In this document: positions 21,280 to 30,969 of the stretch, in pieces
Layout: every line of letters starts with the position of its first letter
Numbering within the stretch: position 1 is the stretch's first letter
Made by a program: the position numbers and the translations under genes
Assembly: GCF_002313155.2 (NCBI RefSeq)
Contig: NZ_NWFK02000001.1
Coordinates: 1,984,001-2,048,000 of the forward strand
Source of the DNA: Psychrobacter sp. FDAARGOS_221
GTDB lineage: Bacteria > Pseudomonadota > Gammaproteobacteria > Pseudomonadales > Moraxellaceae
DNA: 64,000 nucleotides
Direction of reading: 5' to 3'
Notes under the pieces: model-generated
Told to the model about the DNA's origin: nothing
Seen by the model: the letters and a program-made list of their open reading frames with translations, nothing else
The model's database searches: none

Positions 21280-23634
21280 TTAGCTGTTAGGCTTACTCTT
21301 GGCTTTAGTATTTGGCTTGCTGCCATTATTATTGCTATTGCCATTAGATGAGCCTTTGTTACGGCTATTACGGCGGCGTGACGGCTTTTTATCACCTGAG
21401 GCCTGTTTAGCGTTATTATGCTTGCCTTTGGCGTTAGTGTTACCACCTTTGCTTTGGTTCATCGCGCTGGCTTTTAGCTTAGCAACTAACTCAAAGTCGA
21501 TCTGTAGCAAGTCCATATTGACCGCAGCAACCTTGATGCGTACCAAGTCGCCAAGGCCATATAAAGCGCCCTTATCACCAATCAACTGTTGTTGCTTCTC
21601 GTCATAGACGAAGTAGTCTTTACCAACGTTTGAGATATGCACCAGACCATCAATAAACAGATCGGTTAAGTTGATGAATAAGCCAAAGCTGGTGACAGTG
21701 GTAATCACACCATCAAACTCTTCGCCTACATGATCTTTCATGTAATGACACTTCAACCAGCTTTCTACGAAGCGTGATGCTTTCTCGGCACGGCGCTCAG
21801 TATCAGAAGTTTGTTGGCCTGCTTCTTCTAATGTGAAGTCCATCTCTGGCTGTTTTTTGCCAGTGACTTTAGATTTAATGGCACGATGCAGCATCAAGTC
21901 AGGGTAGCGACGAATCGGTGAGGTAAAGTGCGAATACTCATCGTACGCCAAGCCAAAGTGACCGATATTATCGGGTGAGTAATTGGCTTGCATCATAGAG
22001 CGCAGTAGCATGCTGTGAATGCTTACCGCATCTGGACGCTCTTTGGTCGCTTCGATAAAGCGCTTATAGTCTGCTTGAGTTGGGCTTTCTTCAGGGAAGC
22101 TGATACCAAAGTTTTTCGCATATTCATGAACCATACGTGACTTCTCAGAGTCAGGCTTGTCATGGTTGCGATACAACACTGGCAGCTCTTCTTTTAACGC
22201 AAAGTTAGCGGCGCAAGTATTGGCCAATAACATCAACTCTTCAATCAGCTTATGCGAATCACCACGGGTGCGTGGCACGATGGCTTCAATACCACCTTCT
22301 TCATTAAACTTAATGTAGGTTTCTGGGGTCTCAAATTCCATCGCATTACGCTCTTCGCGCTTTTTCACCAGTACTTTGTACAGCTGATGCATGGTGTCGA
22401 CAGATTTCTTGACGTCTTTATTACCAGTTAATGACTCAGGTACTTTATCGGTGTTGCCATCGAAGTAATCATTAACTTGGTTGTAGGTTAAGCGGGCTTG
22501 CGAGTGCATCACTGATGGATAGAACTCATAGCCTGTGATGTTGCCGGCACGAGACAGTTTGATGTCTGCTACCATACATAAGCGATCAACGCCTGGGTTT
22601 AATGAGCACAGACCGTTTGATAACACTTCTGGCAACATAGGTACCACATGGTGTGGGAAGTAAACCGATGTACCACGCTCAAAGGCTTCGTGATCTAGCG
22701 CAGAGTTTGGCGTGACATAATGACTGACATCAGCAATCGCAACCACCACGCGGTAGTTACCACCTGAACGTTTTTCAGCATAAACCGCGTCATCAAAGTC
22801 ACGTGAGTCTTCGCCATCAATAGTAACCATTGGTAGGTCACGAATATCAGTGCGCCCTTTGATGTCTTTTTCAGTCGGCTCTTTGTAGCTGTCGGCTTGT
22901 TTTAGGACGGCAGCGCCAAATTCGCTTGGGATGTCGTAGTTAAGCAAGGTAGTTTCAATAATCACTTCGCGATCATTGTCATCGTCCATAACTTCAACGA
23001 TTTTACCGGTTGCAAACTCATGCTGAGTTGGCCAGTCGATAATATCGACCTTAACCGGATAGCCAGGCTTAGCTTCTAGCGCCTTAACATTCTTTTCTGC
23101 CACAGTAATGGGCTGATGATTGTTCGGGCTAGATAGACTAACCATGTAGCCTTCATCGTCTTTTTCTAACGTACCGATAAACTGGGTTTGTTGGCGCTCA
23201 GTGACTTCAATGATGCGACCTTCTGTACGACCACGGTTGTCAGTGGTGGTGCCGATGGCATTAACGGTGTCGCCGTTAAATACCCAGCGCATTTGCTTTT
23301 CATGCAAGAATAAATCAGGCATGTCGTTTAGCACAACGAAGCCAAAGCCTTTGGCGTGTGCAGAAACGGTGCCATTGACCACATCTTGCTTGGTGACAGC
23401 ACGATATTTGTAAGGACGGCCGTCACGATGGACTTGACCATCACGAGCCATGGCTTTTAAGCGATTGCCCAAGGCTTCAAACTGGTCATCACTATCAATA
23501 TCAAAAGAAGAGGCCAGTTGTTTGTGAGTCAGCTCACCTTTGTCAGCCAGCGTTTGCAATATTAGCAGACGGCTTGGGATAGGGTTATCGTAATTTTGAG
23601 CTTCTAATTGTGCGTTTGGATCGTTCCAGGTCAT
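21280..23634 (-). CDS. rnr: Ribonuclease R
   Basis: 784 residues. A 3'-5' exoribonuclease that degrades structured RNA, rRNA fragments and, with tmRNA, non-stop mRNAs; important for cold growth in several bacteria. Domains in order: N-terminal helix-turn-helix/OB cold-shock domains, RNB catalytic domain with DGEDSRDFDDAVYA (from about 273; the aspartates bind Mg), a C-terminal S1 domain (GVITTVTSFGLFINL), and a Lys/Asn/Ser-rich low-complexity tail of about 60 residues (SGDKKPSRRRNSRNKG). The start ATG is at 23634. Confidence 0.96.
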   Translation of the reverse strand: MTWNDPNAQLEAQNYDNPIPSRLLILQTLADKGELTHKQLASSFDIDSDDQFEALGNRLKAMARDGQVHRDGRPYKYRAVTKQDVVNGTVSAHAKGFGFVVLNDMPDLFLHEKQMRWVFNGDTVNAIGTTTDNRGRTEGRIIEVTERQQTQFIGTLEKDDEGYMVSLSSPNNHQPITVAEKNVKALEAKPGYPVKVDIIDWPTQHEFATGKIVEVMDDDNDREVIIETTLLNYDIPSEFGAAVLKQADSYKEPTEKDIKGRTDIRDLPMVTIDGEDSRDFDDAVYAEKRSGGNYRVVVAIADVSHYVTPNSALDHEAFERGTSVYFPHHVVPMLPEVLSNGLCSLNPGVDRLCMVADIKLSRAGNITGYEFYPSVMHSQARLTYNQVNDYFDGNTDKVPESLTGNKDVKKSVDTMHQLYKVLVKKREERNAMEFETPETYIKFNEEGGIEAIVPRTRGDSHKLIEELMLLANTCAANFALKEELPVLYRNHDKPDSEKSRMVHEYAKNFGISFPEESPTQADYKRFIEATKERPDAVSIHSMLLRSMMQANYSPDNIGHFGLAYDEYSHFTSPIRRYPDLMLHRAIKSKVTGKKQPEMDFTLEEAGQQTSDTERRAEKASRFVESWLKCHYMKDHVGEEFDGVITTVTSFGLFINLTDLFIDGLVHISNVGKDYFVYDEKQQQLIGDKGALYGLGDLVRIKVAAVNMDLLQIDFELVAKLKASAMNQSKGGNTNAKGKHNNAKQASGDKKPSRRRNSRNKGSSNGNSNNNGSKPNTKAKSKPNS

Positions 23635-24281
23635 ATAATACCGTATGAGTTGTTTTATCTTAATAGTGGGGTTATGTCGTATTTAGCCGGTTCAATATTG
23701 TTTAGTCGGCTAGGTTACCGTGACTGTTTTTTCATGACTGTTGCTTTCATGATTAGTTATGCTGTCGTGACTGATTATACTGTTATCACGTGATTTATAG
23801 TTTTATCACATAACGAATAATGTTGTCTTACGTGAGCGTTTATATTTTTAACACGTCACTTATTCAGTTTTTATCTTATGTTTTAATCAATTGATTATTT
23901 AGTCAGTTACCTTTCTAGCTATATTAACATAAAAAAAGGCGAAAGAAGTATGGACTATAGTCACAGTGGTGGTTTAGCGATAGTTATTGTAAAAATAAAC
24001 CGTGAGTAAATAATACAACCGAATTATAAATAGAGCATGACAATGATTGTGTCTTTCTGTGGCATTAATGAATTGTGATGTTTAGAGTTTATCTATTTGT
24101 TGACAGGCATTAAAGTAAATAAGGTGGTAATAAAGCTGAGCGAATGACATTTTTGCTATAAAACAGAGTGTATATATAATCGACACGCCTAAAACGACTA
24201 AAGCCCTAACGCAAATGGCTAGGGCTTTAGTGTACTACTTAATAGTGTCTTGCATGGTTAGTAAACCAATCTCAGCCAAGA
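23635..24281. other. Intergenic region upstream of rnr, downstream of the YdcH-like gene
   Basis: About 650 bp, strongly AT-rich, containing short repeats such as CATGACTGTTGCTTTCATGATTAG near 23730-23760. Apart from the hairpin at 24198-24230 I see no gene; short open frames here have no recognisable content. Confidence 0.5.
24198..24230 (-). terminator. Terminator-like hairpin after the YdcH-like gene
   Basis: 11-bp stem (CTAAAGCCCTA with TAGGGCTTTAG). On the minus strand it is followed by TCGTTTT and lies about 50 bp after the YdcH-like stop codon. The T-tract is weak on the plus strand. Confidence 0.65.
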
Positions 24282-24509
24282 CTATTGTTCGTTGCTTTTT
24301 TCTTCTAAATAGCGACCGATCTCATCTTTTAAAGATAGTTTACGACGCTTCATTTCTTCGATTTCGTCTTCACGGCTAACAGACTTAACCACGTCATTTT
24401 CTAACTTATCGATTTCGGTATCTAATTCGTTGTGCTCATTGAACATTTTTTGGAAATGTAAGTCAGTGTTTTTAAGCTCAGTGATTAGATCGCGGTACTC
24501 ATGGAACAT
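24282..24509 (-). CDS. YdcH family (DUF465) small coiled-coil protein
   Basis: 75 residues. Almost entirely helical, with the DUF465 pattern HEYRDLITELKNTDLHFQKMFNEHNELD followed by EIEEMKRRKLSLKDEI. Function unknown in the family. Monocistronic, with AAGGATAA shortly before the ATG. Confidence 0.85.
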   Translation of the reverse strand: MFHEYRDLITELKNTDLHFQKMFNEHNELDTEIDKLENDVVKSVSREDEIEEMKRRKLSLKDEIGRYLEEKSNEQ

Positions 24510-25046
24510 AGTATTATCCTTATTTAGGCAGGGTTAAATAAATCAAAATAGAATAAGGGCTTAAGACTCTAAACTTATCTGCTACAAAGCAGGCATCAAA
24601 AGCCGAAGACATGTCATGATAAATGTATATGCTTAACGCACTATTATTGTTGACTTGTTAATTAAATTGTACCCAAAAACGTCGCAGAACGCTATGCCTA
24701 ATAACCACTATTTTAGTGGTATTTGGTAAGTCTTATTTTAGTAGCTTTGATTTAAAATATAAAACAGATAACAACAGGTGATTTGTTTTATAAATCGCAG
24801 TATTCAGGTTTCTAAAGTTGTTATTTGGCAGCGAAGTCCCGATAATAGAGTTATAACAATAAAGGATTAGTGGCTAATGAAGGGTATCAACTCAAGCGTA
24901 TCAGCGCGGCAATATGAGTAACTGATAATTGGCCAATATAAATGCAGCGCAACCCGTTTGTTCAAATCGTTTTAAAAAGTTTTTTCAAACAGTTTTCTAC
25001 AAAAAGTAATTAAAATTAACGACAGACGTTATAGAGGAATTTTATC
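24510..25046. other. Divergent intergenic region upstream of ahpF
   Basis: About 540 bp. A small hairpin (ACCACTATTTTAGTGGT) is at 24704-24720. An OxyR site would be expected for ahpF, but I could not assign one by eye. No gene seen. Confidence 0.45.
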
Positions 25047-26627
25047 ATGTTAGACCAAAGTTTATTAGATGCCGTAAAAAGCTATAGTGAAAAAATGACT
25101 CGCCCAATTAGCTTTGTACTGGGTAGCGGTGAGCATGAGAAAAGAGCAGAATTGGTTAAATTCTTAAGCCAAATTGCTGGTACAACTGACAAAATCAAGT
25201 TTGATGAGAACAACACTGACGACAGCCTGCCAAGCCCAATCAGCTTCAAGATTACCACTGAAGGCGATGACGTTAACAGTGAAACCGGTATCGTATTTAG
25301 TGGTATTCCAGGCGGTCATGAGTTTACATCACTTATCTTAGCCATCTTACAAGCCGGCGGTCACACACTGAAGCTTGATGACAGCATTCAAAAGATGGTG
25401 AAGCGTATTGGTCATCCATTACAGTTCCAAACTTACGTGTCGTTGTCATGCCACAACTGTCCAGAAGTGGTGCAGGCGCTTAACCAGTTTGCACTATTAA
25501 ATGATGGCATTAGTAACGAAATGATTGACGGCGGCTTGTTCCAAGAGCAGGTAGAAGCCAACAACATTCAGGGTGTACCAGCGGTATTCCTAAACGGTAA
25601 GCCATTCTTAAACGGTAAAGTAGACACGGCGCGTATTATTGACAAGCTACAAGAGCAGTATCCTGACTTGTTGAATGCAGCAAGCGAAGAGGATGCTGAG
25701 CAGCTGGAACGTCAAGATGTGACTGTTATCGGTGGTGGTCCAGCAGGCGTTGCAGCAGCAATTTATACTGCACGTAAAGGCTTAAAAGTGACCTTGGTTG
25801 CTGACCGTATCGGTGGTCAGGTGAAAGACACGCAAAGCATTGAAAACTTAATCTCTGTGCCATTGACCACAGGTACTGAGCTGTCGGCTAACTTTGAAAA
25901 GCACTTGAATGAGTACGACATTAATATCAAAGAGCACGTCAGTGTTAAACAGTTGGATGAAACCGCAGATGAAAACTACACCATCGAGCTAAATACGGGT
26001 GAGCAGTTTGAAACGCGCAGTGTCATCTTAGCGACCGGTGCTCAGTGGCGTAAGCTAAACGTACCAGGTGAAGAAGAATATGTCGGTAGCGGTGTGGCAT
26101 ATTGTGCGCACTGTGACGGTCCATTCTTTAAAGGTAAAAAGATTGCTGTCGTTGGCGGTGGTAACTCAGGTGTTGAAGCCGCAATTGACTTGGCCGGTAT
26201 CGTTGAACACGTTACCGTGGTTGAGTTTGCCGATGACTTAAAAGCTGACCAAGTACTGATTAATAAAGCCAAGTCGAAAGACAATATCGACTTTATTACC
26301 TCAGCGGCGACCAAAGAGATTAAAGCCACTGACGGTAAAGTAAGCTCAATACTGTATGAAGACCGCGAAACAGGCGAGACAAAAGAGCTTGATTTATCAG
26401 CGGTATTCGTACAAATCGGCTTGGTACCAAACTCAGAGTTTGTTAAAGGCTTTGTGGATGTAAACCGCTTTGGCGAGATTGAAATTGATGAAGCGTGTAA
26501 GACAGACCGTAAAGGTATCTTCGCTGCCGGTGACGTGACCACTGTGCCATTTAAGCAAATCAATATTGCCATGGGCGAGGGTTCAAAAGCGGCGCTATCA
26601 GCGTTTGAATACCTCATGATGCAGTAA
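25047..26627 (+). CDS. ahpF: Alkyl hydroperoxide reductase subunit F
   Basis: 526 residues (E. coli AhpF 521). An FAD-dependent NADH:disulfide oxidoreductase that reduces AhpC. N-terminal tandem thioredoxin-fold domain with Cys135-H-N-Cys138, then the thioredoxin-reductase-like part with the FAD motif VIGGGPAGVAAAIY, the redox CAHC pair (353/356) followed by DGPF, the NADH motif VVGGGNSGVEAA and the C-terminal IFAAGDVT segment. ahpC is not adjacent; genes on either side are unrelated. GAGGAATT precedes the ATG. Confidence 0.96.
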   Translation: MLDQSLLDAVKSYSEKMTRPISFVLGSGEHEKRAELVKFLSQIAGTTDKIKFDENNTDDSLPSPISFKITTEGDDVNSETGIVFSGIPGGHEFTSLILAILQAGGHTLKLDDSIQKMVKRIGHPLQFQTYVSLSCHNCPEVVQALNQFALLNDGISNEMIDGGLFQEQVEANNIQGVPAVFLNGKPFLNGKVDTARIIDKLQEQYPDLLNAASEEDAEQLERQDVTVIGGGPAGVAAAIYTARKGLKVTLVADRIGGQVKDTQSIENLISVPLTTGTELSANFEKHLNEYDINIKEHVSVKQLDETADENYTIELNTGEQFETRSVILATGAQWRKLNVPGEEEYVGSGVAYCAHCDGPFFKGKKIAVVGGGNSGVEAAIDLAGIVEHVTVVEFADDLKADQVLINKAKSKDNIDFITSAATKEIKATDGKVSSILYEDRETGETKELDLSAVFVQIGLVPNSEFVKGFVDVNRFGEIEIDEACKTDRKGIFAAGDVTTVPFKQINIAMGEGSKAALSAFEYLMMQ

Positions 26628-26673
26628 GCTTTATTGTTTTATGACTCTATCGCTAGATAGCTGATAGATTAAA

Positions 26674-26707
26674 AGACCACTCTACTAAGTAGGGTGGTCT
26701 TTTTTTG
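26674..26707 (+). terminator. Terminator of ahpF
   Basis: Stem AGACCACTCT with AGGGTGGTCT (one G-U pair) and TTTTTTT, 46 bp after the ahpF stop. Confidence 0.88.
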
Positions 26708-27028
26708 TAAGCCTTCGTTTTTGACTATTTTATTTGAGAATATAGTTACAAGTTACCATCAAATTTTAACATCGGTCAGTTTAGTTTCATGACGCTAAGT
26801 TTTCACTATTCCTAATTTAGTATACTTTTTTTTGTATTTTGCTTTAAAATGTTAGCCCTAAACTTTTCTGCACCTGCTAAAAAACGTTAATGCACGCCGT
26901 ATTTTATGGTTTAAAGCGTTAATTGTTATATTGCTTGGGTGTGTAACCTTCACTCACCTGTGATCTTCGTATTTTGCTACCCAACAGGCGGATATGACAG
27001 GGTTTACTTTAAAGGGAACAGAATAACG
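26708..27028. other. ahpF to symporter intergenic region
   Basis: About 320 bp without a gene. The symporter frame is open from 26939, but that upstream part looks untranslated. AAAGGGA at 27011-27017 serves the ATG at 27029. Confidence 0.5.
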
Positions 27029-28483
27029 ATGGAGCTAATTCAAGCATTTTTTACCAAAGTGGGTGACTTAACATGGGGATGGTCACTAGTCCCTATGCTT
27101 ATCATTTTTGGTTTGTTATTTACAATAGTGGGAAATTTCGCACAGATTAGATATTTTAAGCGTATGTTCTCAGTCTTTCGTAGTGACGAAGCTGGCGAAG
27201 GTGGTATTACCGCCCGACAAGCATTGCTGGTATCGATTGGTGGGCGTGTCGGTGGTGGTAACATCGCTGGTGTAGCAGTCGCTATTTCACTAGGCGGTCC
27301 TGGTGCGGTATTTTGGATGTGGGTGGTAGCGCTTATTGGTATGATGACCAGTATTGTTGAGTGTAGTTTATCGCAACTATATAAGCGCAAAGACCATGAA
27401 GGTAACTTCCGTGGCGGTCCAGCAACTTATATCTTGCATGGTTTAGGTAAAGAGTATAAATGGCTAGCAGTTATTTATGCAGTGTCATTATTACTGTCAT
27501 TCTCAATCGGTTTCGTGGCATTCCAGGGTAATACTGTTGCAGGCTCTGCGCTAGAAAGCTTTGGTATTGAGCGCTGGATATCAGGGCTTGTTTTAGTGAT
27601 TGCTGGTGGGTTTATCGTTTTTGGTGGTATTAAACGTATCGCAAAAGCAGCAGATATAGTTATTCCAGTTATGGCGCTTATTTATCTGATAATGGCAGTG
27701 GTTATTATCATGCTCAATATCACTGAATTGCCAGCGCTAATAGTAACAATCGTCAAAAATGCTTTTGGCATTGAGTCTGTTGTTGGTGGGGGTATTGGTG
27801 TTGCCATTGAGCAAGGTATGAAACGTGGTTTATTCTCAAATGAGGCCGGTTTAGGGTCAGCACCAAACGTTGCGGCAACCGCTTATGCGACCCATCCAGT
27901 GAGCCAAGGTATTTCGCAATCTTTATCCGTATTTATTGACACTATTGTCGTGTGTAGTGCGACTGCGTTTATGATTCTATTGAGCGGTGTCTACCAGCCT
28001 GGTGTTGAAGTGGATGGTATTGTACTGGCTCAACAAGCATTAACCAGTGAGTTGGGGAATTGGTCTCAATATATCTTAACCATTTCTTTGTTATTATTTG
28101 CATTAAGCTCGATTATGTATAACTACTATATGGGCGAGAATGCGATTAACTTCTTGGTAAAAAATAACATCAAAACGGCGACTTTTGTTTTACGTGTGGT
28201 GGTGGTTGCTATTTTATTTGTCGGTGCGGTTGCGCCAACAGCAACAGAAGTATTCTTCTTTGCAGATCCACTAATGGGTGTATTGGCATTGGCCAACTTA
28301 TTGGCACTGATTATGCTATTCCCACGTGCCAAACGTTTACTTGATGACTTCGCTCGTCAGTTAAAAGCGGGCGTAAAAGTTCCATTATTTGATGCGCAAG
28401 ACTATGAAAAATTAGATTTGGATCTATCTGCTTGGGGTAAAGAGGCAGTATTAGAAGCCAAAGAGCTTAAGCAAAAACCTTAA
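27029..28483 (+). CDS. Sodium:alanine symporter family (AGCS) transporter
   Basis: 484 residues from ATG 27029, with about 10-11 membrane segments. Family signatures include VGGGNIAGVAVAISLGGPGA near the N-terminus and MKRGLFSNEAGLGSAPNVAA in the middle. AGCS proteins import alanine or glycine with Na+. The open frame extends 30 codons upstream to a GTG at 26939, but the internal ATG has an AAAGGGA upstream and starts immediately before the first conserved helix, so it was chosen. A strong terminator follows. Confidence 0.92.
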   Translation: MELIQAFFTKVGDLTWGWSLVPMLIIFGLLFTIVGNFAQIRYFKRMFSVFRSDEAGEGGITARQALLVSIGGRVGGGNIAGVAVAISLGGPGAVFWMWVVALIGMMTSIVECSLSQLYKRKDHEGNFRGGPATYILHGLGKEYKWLAVIYAVSLLLSFSIGFVAFQGNTVAGSALESFGIERWISGLVLVIAGGFIVFGGIKRIAKAADIVIPVMALIYLIMAVVIIMLNITELPALIVTIVKNAFGIESVVGGGIGVAIEQGMKRGLFSNEAGLGSAPNVAATAYATHPVSQGISQSLSVFIDTIVVCSATAFMILLSGVYQPGVEVDGIVLAQQALTSELGNWSQYILTISLLLFALSSIMYNYYMGENAINFLVKNNIKTATFVLRVVVVAILFVGAVAPTATEVFFFADPLMGVLALANLLALIMLFPRAKRLLDDFARQLKAGVKVPLFDAQDYEKLDLDLSAWGKEAVLEAKELKQKP

Positions 28484-28520
28484 CTCGGGTTAATTGCTAA
28501 CGTCTCACTTTTTACAATAG

Positions 28521-28563
28521 AGCCATCCTAGCTGTCATAACACGAGCTAAGATGGCTTTTTTG
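28521..28563 (+). terminator. Terminator of the AGCS symporter gene
   Basis: 13-bp arms (AGCCATCCTAGCT with AGCTAAGATGGCT, one mismatch), 11-nt loop, then TTTTTT. Confidence 0.88.
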
Positions 28564-28702
28564 TTTTCAGTAGCCACTGCAAAATTTTCATTAGGTTGAT
28601 TACTTTAGAATGCGGTATGGTTCATCAATGAATATATTGCTTTTTATCGATAAAGTAAAACAACCTGTAACATGAAACAGGTTAGGTGATAGGTGACATA
28701 AA

Positions 28703-29824
28703 ATGAATGATATCGTTAATAATTTACTGACTCAGCTTCAGCAGCAGCCTGATAATGACCAACTGCTGGCATCTCTCGCGCTCTACTATATGCAACACCC
28801 AGCAGAGGGTGACAAAGACCTTGAGTATTTAAAAAAAGCATATCAAGCAAATCCCTCTATCGAAAACACTCACAATCTCGCCTTTTGGTCTTTTTTTGAA
28901 TATGGCGCTGATGATAGTCTGAAGTTACAACAACAGGTTCTACAACTGGCCCCACACTCTTATTATCCCTATGCGGCTTATGCTCAGATGCTGATATCTA
29001 ATGAGGTAACTTTTGAAGATATTCAGCCTATTTATCATTATCAGGCTGAGGATTATCAAGCGATTATAGCTGTCTCACACACTGCTTTAGAGAAGTTAGA
29101 GAGGCTCAATCAGTCTCAGTCTCAAGCAGATGGTAGTGAATTTATTTTTTATAACAACATCGCTTATGCATATGCAAAATTAGGTAACTATTTGCAAGCT
29201 TTTACTTACTTCGATAAAAGTGAAAATCACATCAAAGCATTAATAAATACCGGCAATAGCCAATATGTTGAACCGGTACTCAATGAGCATTTGTATTCGG
29301 TGTTATTAAATAAAATCCGTTTGCATATCCTAATGGGCGACAAGCAGCAGGCACTGAATTTACTAAAAGATGCCCAGGATAATGACGAGTCGTGTGCTTT
29401 AGATATGGCCAGTTTATACGCGCAGATAGGAGAGTATGATCGGGCAAGTGATTTGGTTCAAACAGAGGAGGTGCATGAGTCTTGGGGCTGGATTTGGTAT
29501 GCGATTTATAACAGTGACAAACAGAAGTGGCGAGAAAGGATAGGTATCAATATTGAAGAGCAGCAAGCGGACTTATTAGAGTATCAGAATGATATGAAAG
29601 CGCTTGATGAACATCCGAATAGTCATGATTATAATGCGAAATTGATGGAGTGCCAACAAGATATTGAATATCGTCAAGTAGAGCTAGAGATGTTACAGTC
29701 CTTATTGGCAAACGACAGACAGCCCAAGCCACAAGACAACATTCTTAATGACTTGCGTGCTATGTATATTGGCTGTTTGTTGTTCGGTTGCCAATGTCAT
29801 AATAACTTATTAAAGGATGCGTGA
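28703..29824 (+). CDS. TPR-like repeat protein, function unknown
   Basis: 373 residues. Helical repeats of tetratricopeptide type are visible: residues 16-80 (NDQLLASLALYYMQHP ... EYLKKAYQANPSIENTHNLAFWS), YNNIAYAYAKLGNYLQAFTYFDKSE in the middle and LLNKIRLHILMGDKQQALNLLKDAQ later. Such arrays mediate protein-protein contacts. The C-terminal third is Asp/Glu/Gln-rich and coiled-coil-like. No signal peptide. Flanks do not indicate a partner. The name reflects the fold only. Confidence 0.75.
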   Translation: MNDIVNNLLTQLQQQPDNDQLLASLALYYMQHPAEGDKDLEYLKKAYQANPSIENTHNLAFWSFFEYGADDSLKLQQQVLQLAPHSYYPYAAYAQMLISNEVTFEDIQPIYHYQAEDYQAIIAVSHTALEKLERLNQSQSQADGSEFIFYNNIAYAYAKLGNYLQAFTYFDKSENHIKALINTGNSQYVEPVLNEHLYSVLLNKIRLHILMGDKQQALNLLKDAQDNDESCALDMASLYAQIGEYDRASDLVQTEEVHESWGWIWYAIYNSDKQKWRERIGINIEEQQADLLEYQNDMKALDEHPNSHDYNAKLMECQQDIEYRQVELEMLQSLLANDRQPKPQDNILNDLRAMYIGCLLFGCQCHNNLLKDA

Positions 29825-29835
29825 GTTACTGTTTG

Positions 29836-30001
29836 TCACGTAATACCAAGTGCAATGACAGGCGGCAGTGATATCAAAATGACGACCATGATCGCTACTA
29901 AAGGCACTAGCAATATTTGGTTAAATAGTCCGACTAAGAAAACTTGCCCATCCAAATTTTGGACGGGCGCAGTTGAATGAGCGGTAATACTAATTTTAAT
30001 C
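29836..30001 (-). pseudogene. Possible remnant of a membrane-protein gene C-terminus
   Basis: On the minus strand an open stretch of about 55 codons ends in TGA at 29836-29838 and reads as a polar segment (TAHSTAPVQNLDGQ) followed by a strongly hydrophobic helix (LLVPLVAIMVVILISLPP). It has no start codon or ribosome-binding site and begins at the 3' end of the GST gene. The polar part is encoded by the 36-bp repeat. It could be a decayed gene end or chance; not assigned to a family. Confidence 0.25.
29946..29981. repeat. 36-bp direct repeat, copy 1
   Basis: Identical over 36 bp to 31783-31818 in the same orientation. The first 23 bases form a near-palindrome (GCCCATCCAAA / TTTTGGACGGGC). 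Together the copies bracket the GST and LysR genes. Confidence 0.9.
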
Positions 30002-30766
30002 TGCTAAAACACCTTCTACAGACAGAATCTCTCCTGTTTCATCCTCCGGCAACATAGTGGTTTCTTGTAGTGCATCCTCATGCCACTGCTTTAAATGTGG
30101 ATGACTTAATATGATCTCGCAATACTGATAAGTAGTTGTTTTAAGCTGGATATTTGAAGCATTGGCATAGGATTTTAGTCGAAATACCACGGGCGCATAC
30201 CAAGCATCAGCAATAGAGAAGTCGCCAAATAGATAGTTATTTGCACTGTTTTTATGAGCATCACTGTTTAAACACGTCTCAAAAATAGCTTCGATACGTT
30301 GTAAGTCTTTTAGACAGGCGGGTGTGGGTGTAATCCTTGCTGTTGCTCGAATATTTACAGCCATCACCTGACGCAACCCCATAAAGCCTGAGTGCATTTC
30401 AGTCACGATGCTCTGACAAAACGCCCGTTGCTCTTGGATAGACGACGTATCCGACTGGATTAAGCTAACTTCAGACTTCGCTCTCCCTGACCAGATATCT
30501 AAATCGGTTAAATAATCATTGGCATATAAAGCAATCGCTAAGCTATCGGTGATATTGATACTAGACTGAGTATCACCTTGATAGTCTACGAGTATAGGCA
30601 CTTTGCCTGATGCAGAGTATTTGTCCAAGATGGGTTTAGAGGAGGGCTGAAATAGCTCAATTTTTTGTTCTTTAAAATAAATATTGAAAGCTTTTAACAG
30701 TAACCAAGCACGTAACGACCATGAAGAATAGTTTTTATTACCAATAATAAGAAGCGGGTGCGTCAT
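29996..30766 (-). CDS. Glutathione S-transferase family protein
   Basis: 256 residues. The N-terminal thioredoxin-like domain starts with GNKNYSSWSLRAWLLLKAF, a GST subgroup signature, and has GKVPILVD plus ITDSLAIALY for glutathione binding. The C-terminal helical domain contains FGDFSIADAWYAPVVFRL (N-capping box region). Likely glutathione conjugation or peroxidase activity, substrate unknown. AAAGGA precedes the ATG. It is transcribed divergently from a LysR gene, which may regulate it. About 30 residues longer than typical, with a polar tail. Confidence 0.88.
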   Translation of the reverse strand: MTHPLLIIGNKNYSSWSLRAWLLLKAFNIYFKEQKIELFQPSSKPILDKYSASGKVPILVDYQGDTQSSINITDSLAIALYANDYLTDLDIWSGRAKSEVSLIQSDTSSIQEQRAFCQSIVTEMHSGFMGLRQVMAVNIRATARITPTPACLKDLQRIEAIFETCLNSDAHKNSANNYLFGDFSIADAWYAPVVFRLKSYANASNIQLKTTTYQYCEIILSHPHLKQWHEDALQETTMLPEDETGEILSVEGVLAD

Positions 30767-30969
30767 TGATTTTCCTTTGCCGTATGAATTTATATTTGCT
30801 AAATCGGACCGTTAGTATGCTAGGTCTAGTCTGTATTTTCGAGCGCAAAAATCTGATACTACCTATAAGAAAACCCTTAATGTCACTGCGCAACAATAAG
30901 ATAGAGTGTGCTAATGTAAGCGTGATGAACGAATTAAGCTAACTAATAGATTGCTAGTAAGGATAAACG

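Noticed and set aside
23608..23793. 61-codon hydrophobic open frame upstream of rnr
   Set aside because: It overlaps the rnr start region, has no ribosome-binding site and no recognisable content.
24650..24720. Possible small RNA between TTGACT at 24650 and the hairpin at 24704
   Set aside because: No acceptable -10 element at proper spacing and the hairpin lacks a T-tract.
26939..27028. GTG start for the AGCS symporter giving 30 extra residues
   Set aside because: The extra residues do not look like symporter sequence, and ATG 27029 has a good ribosome-binding site.
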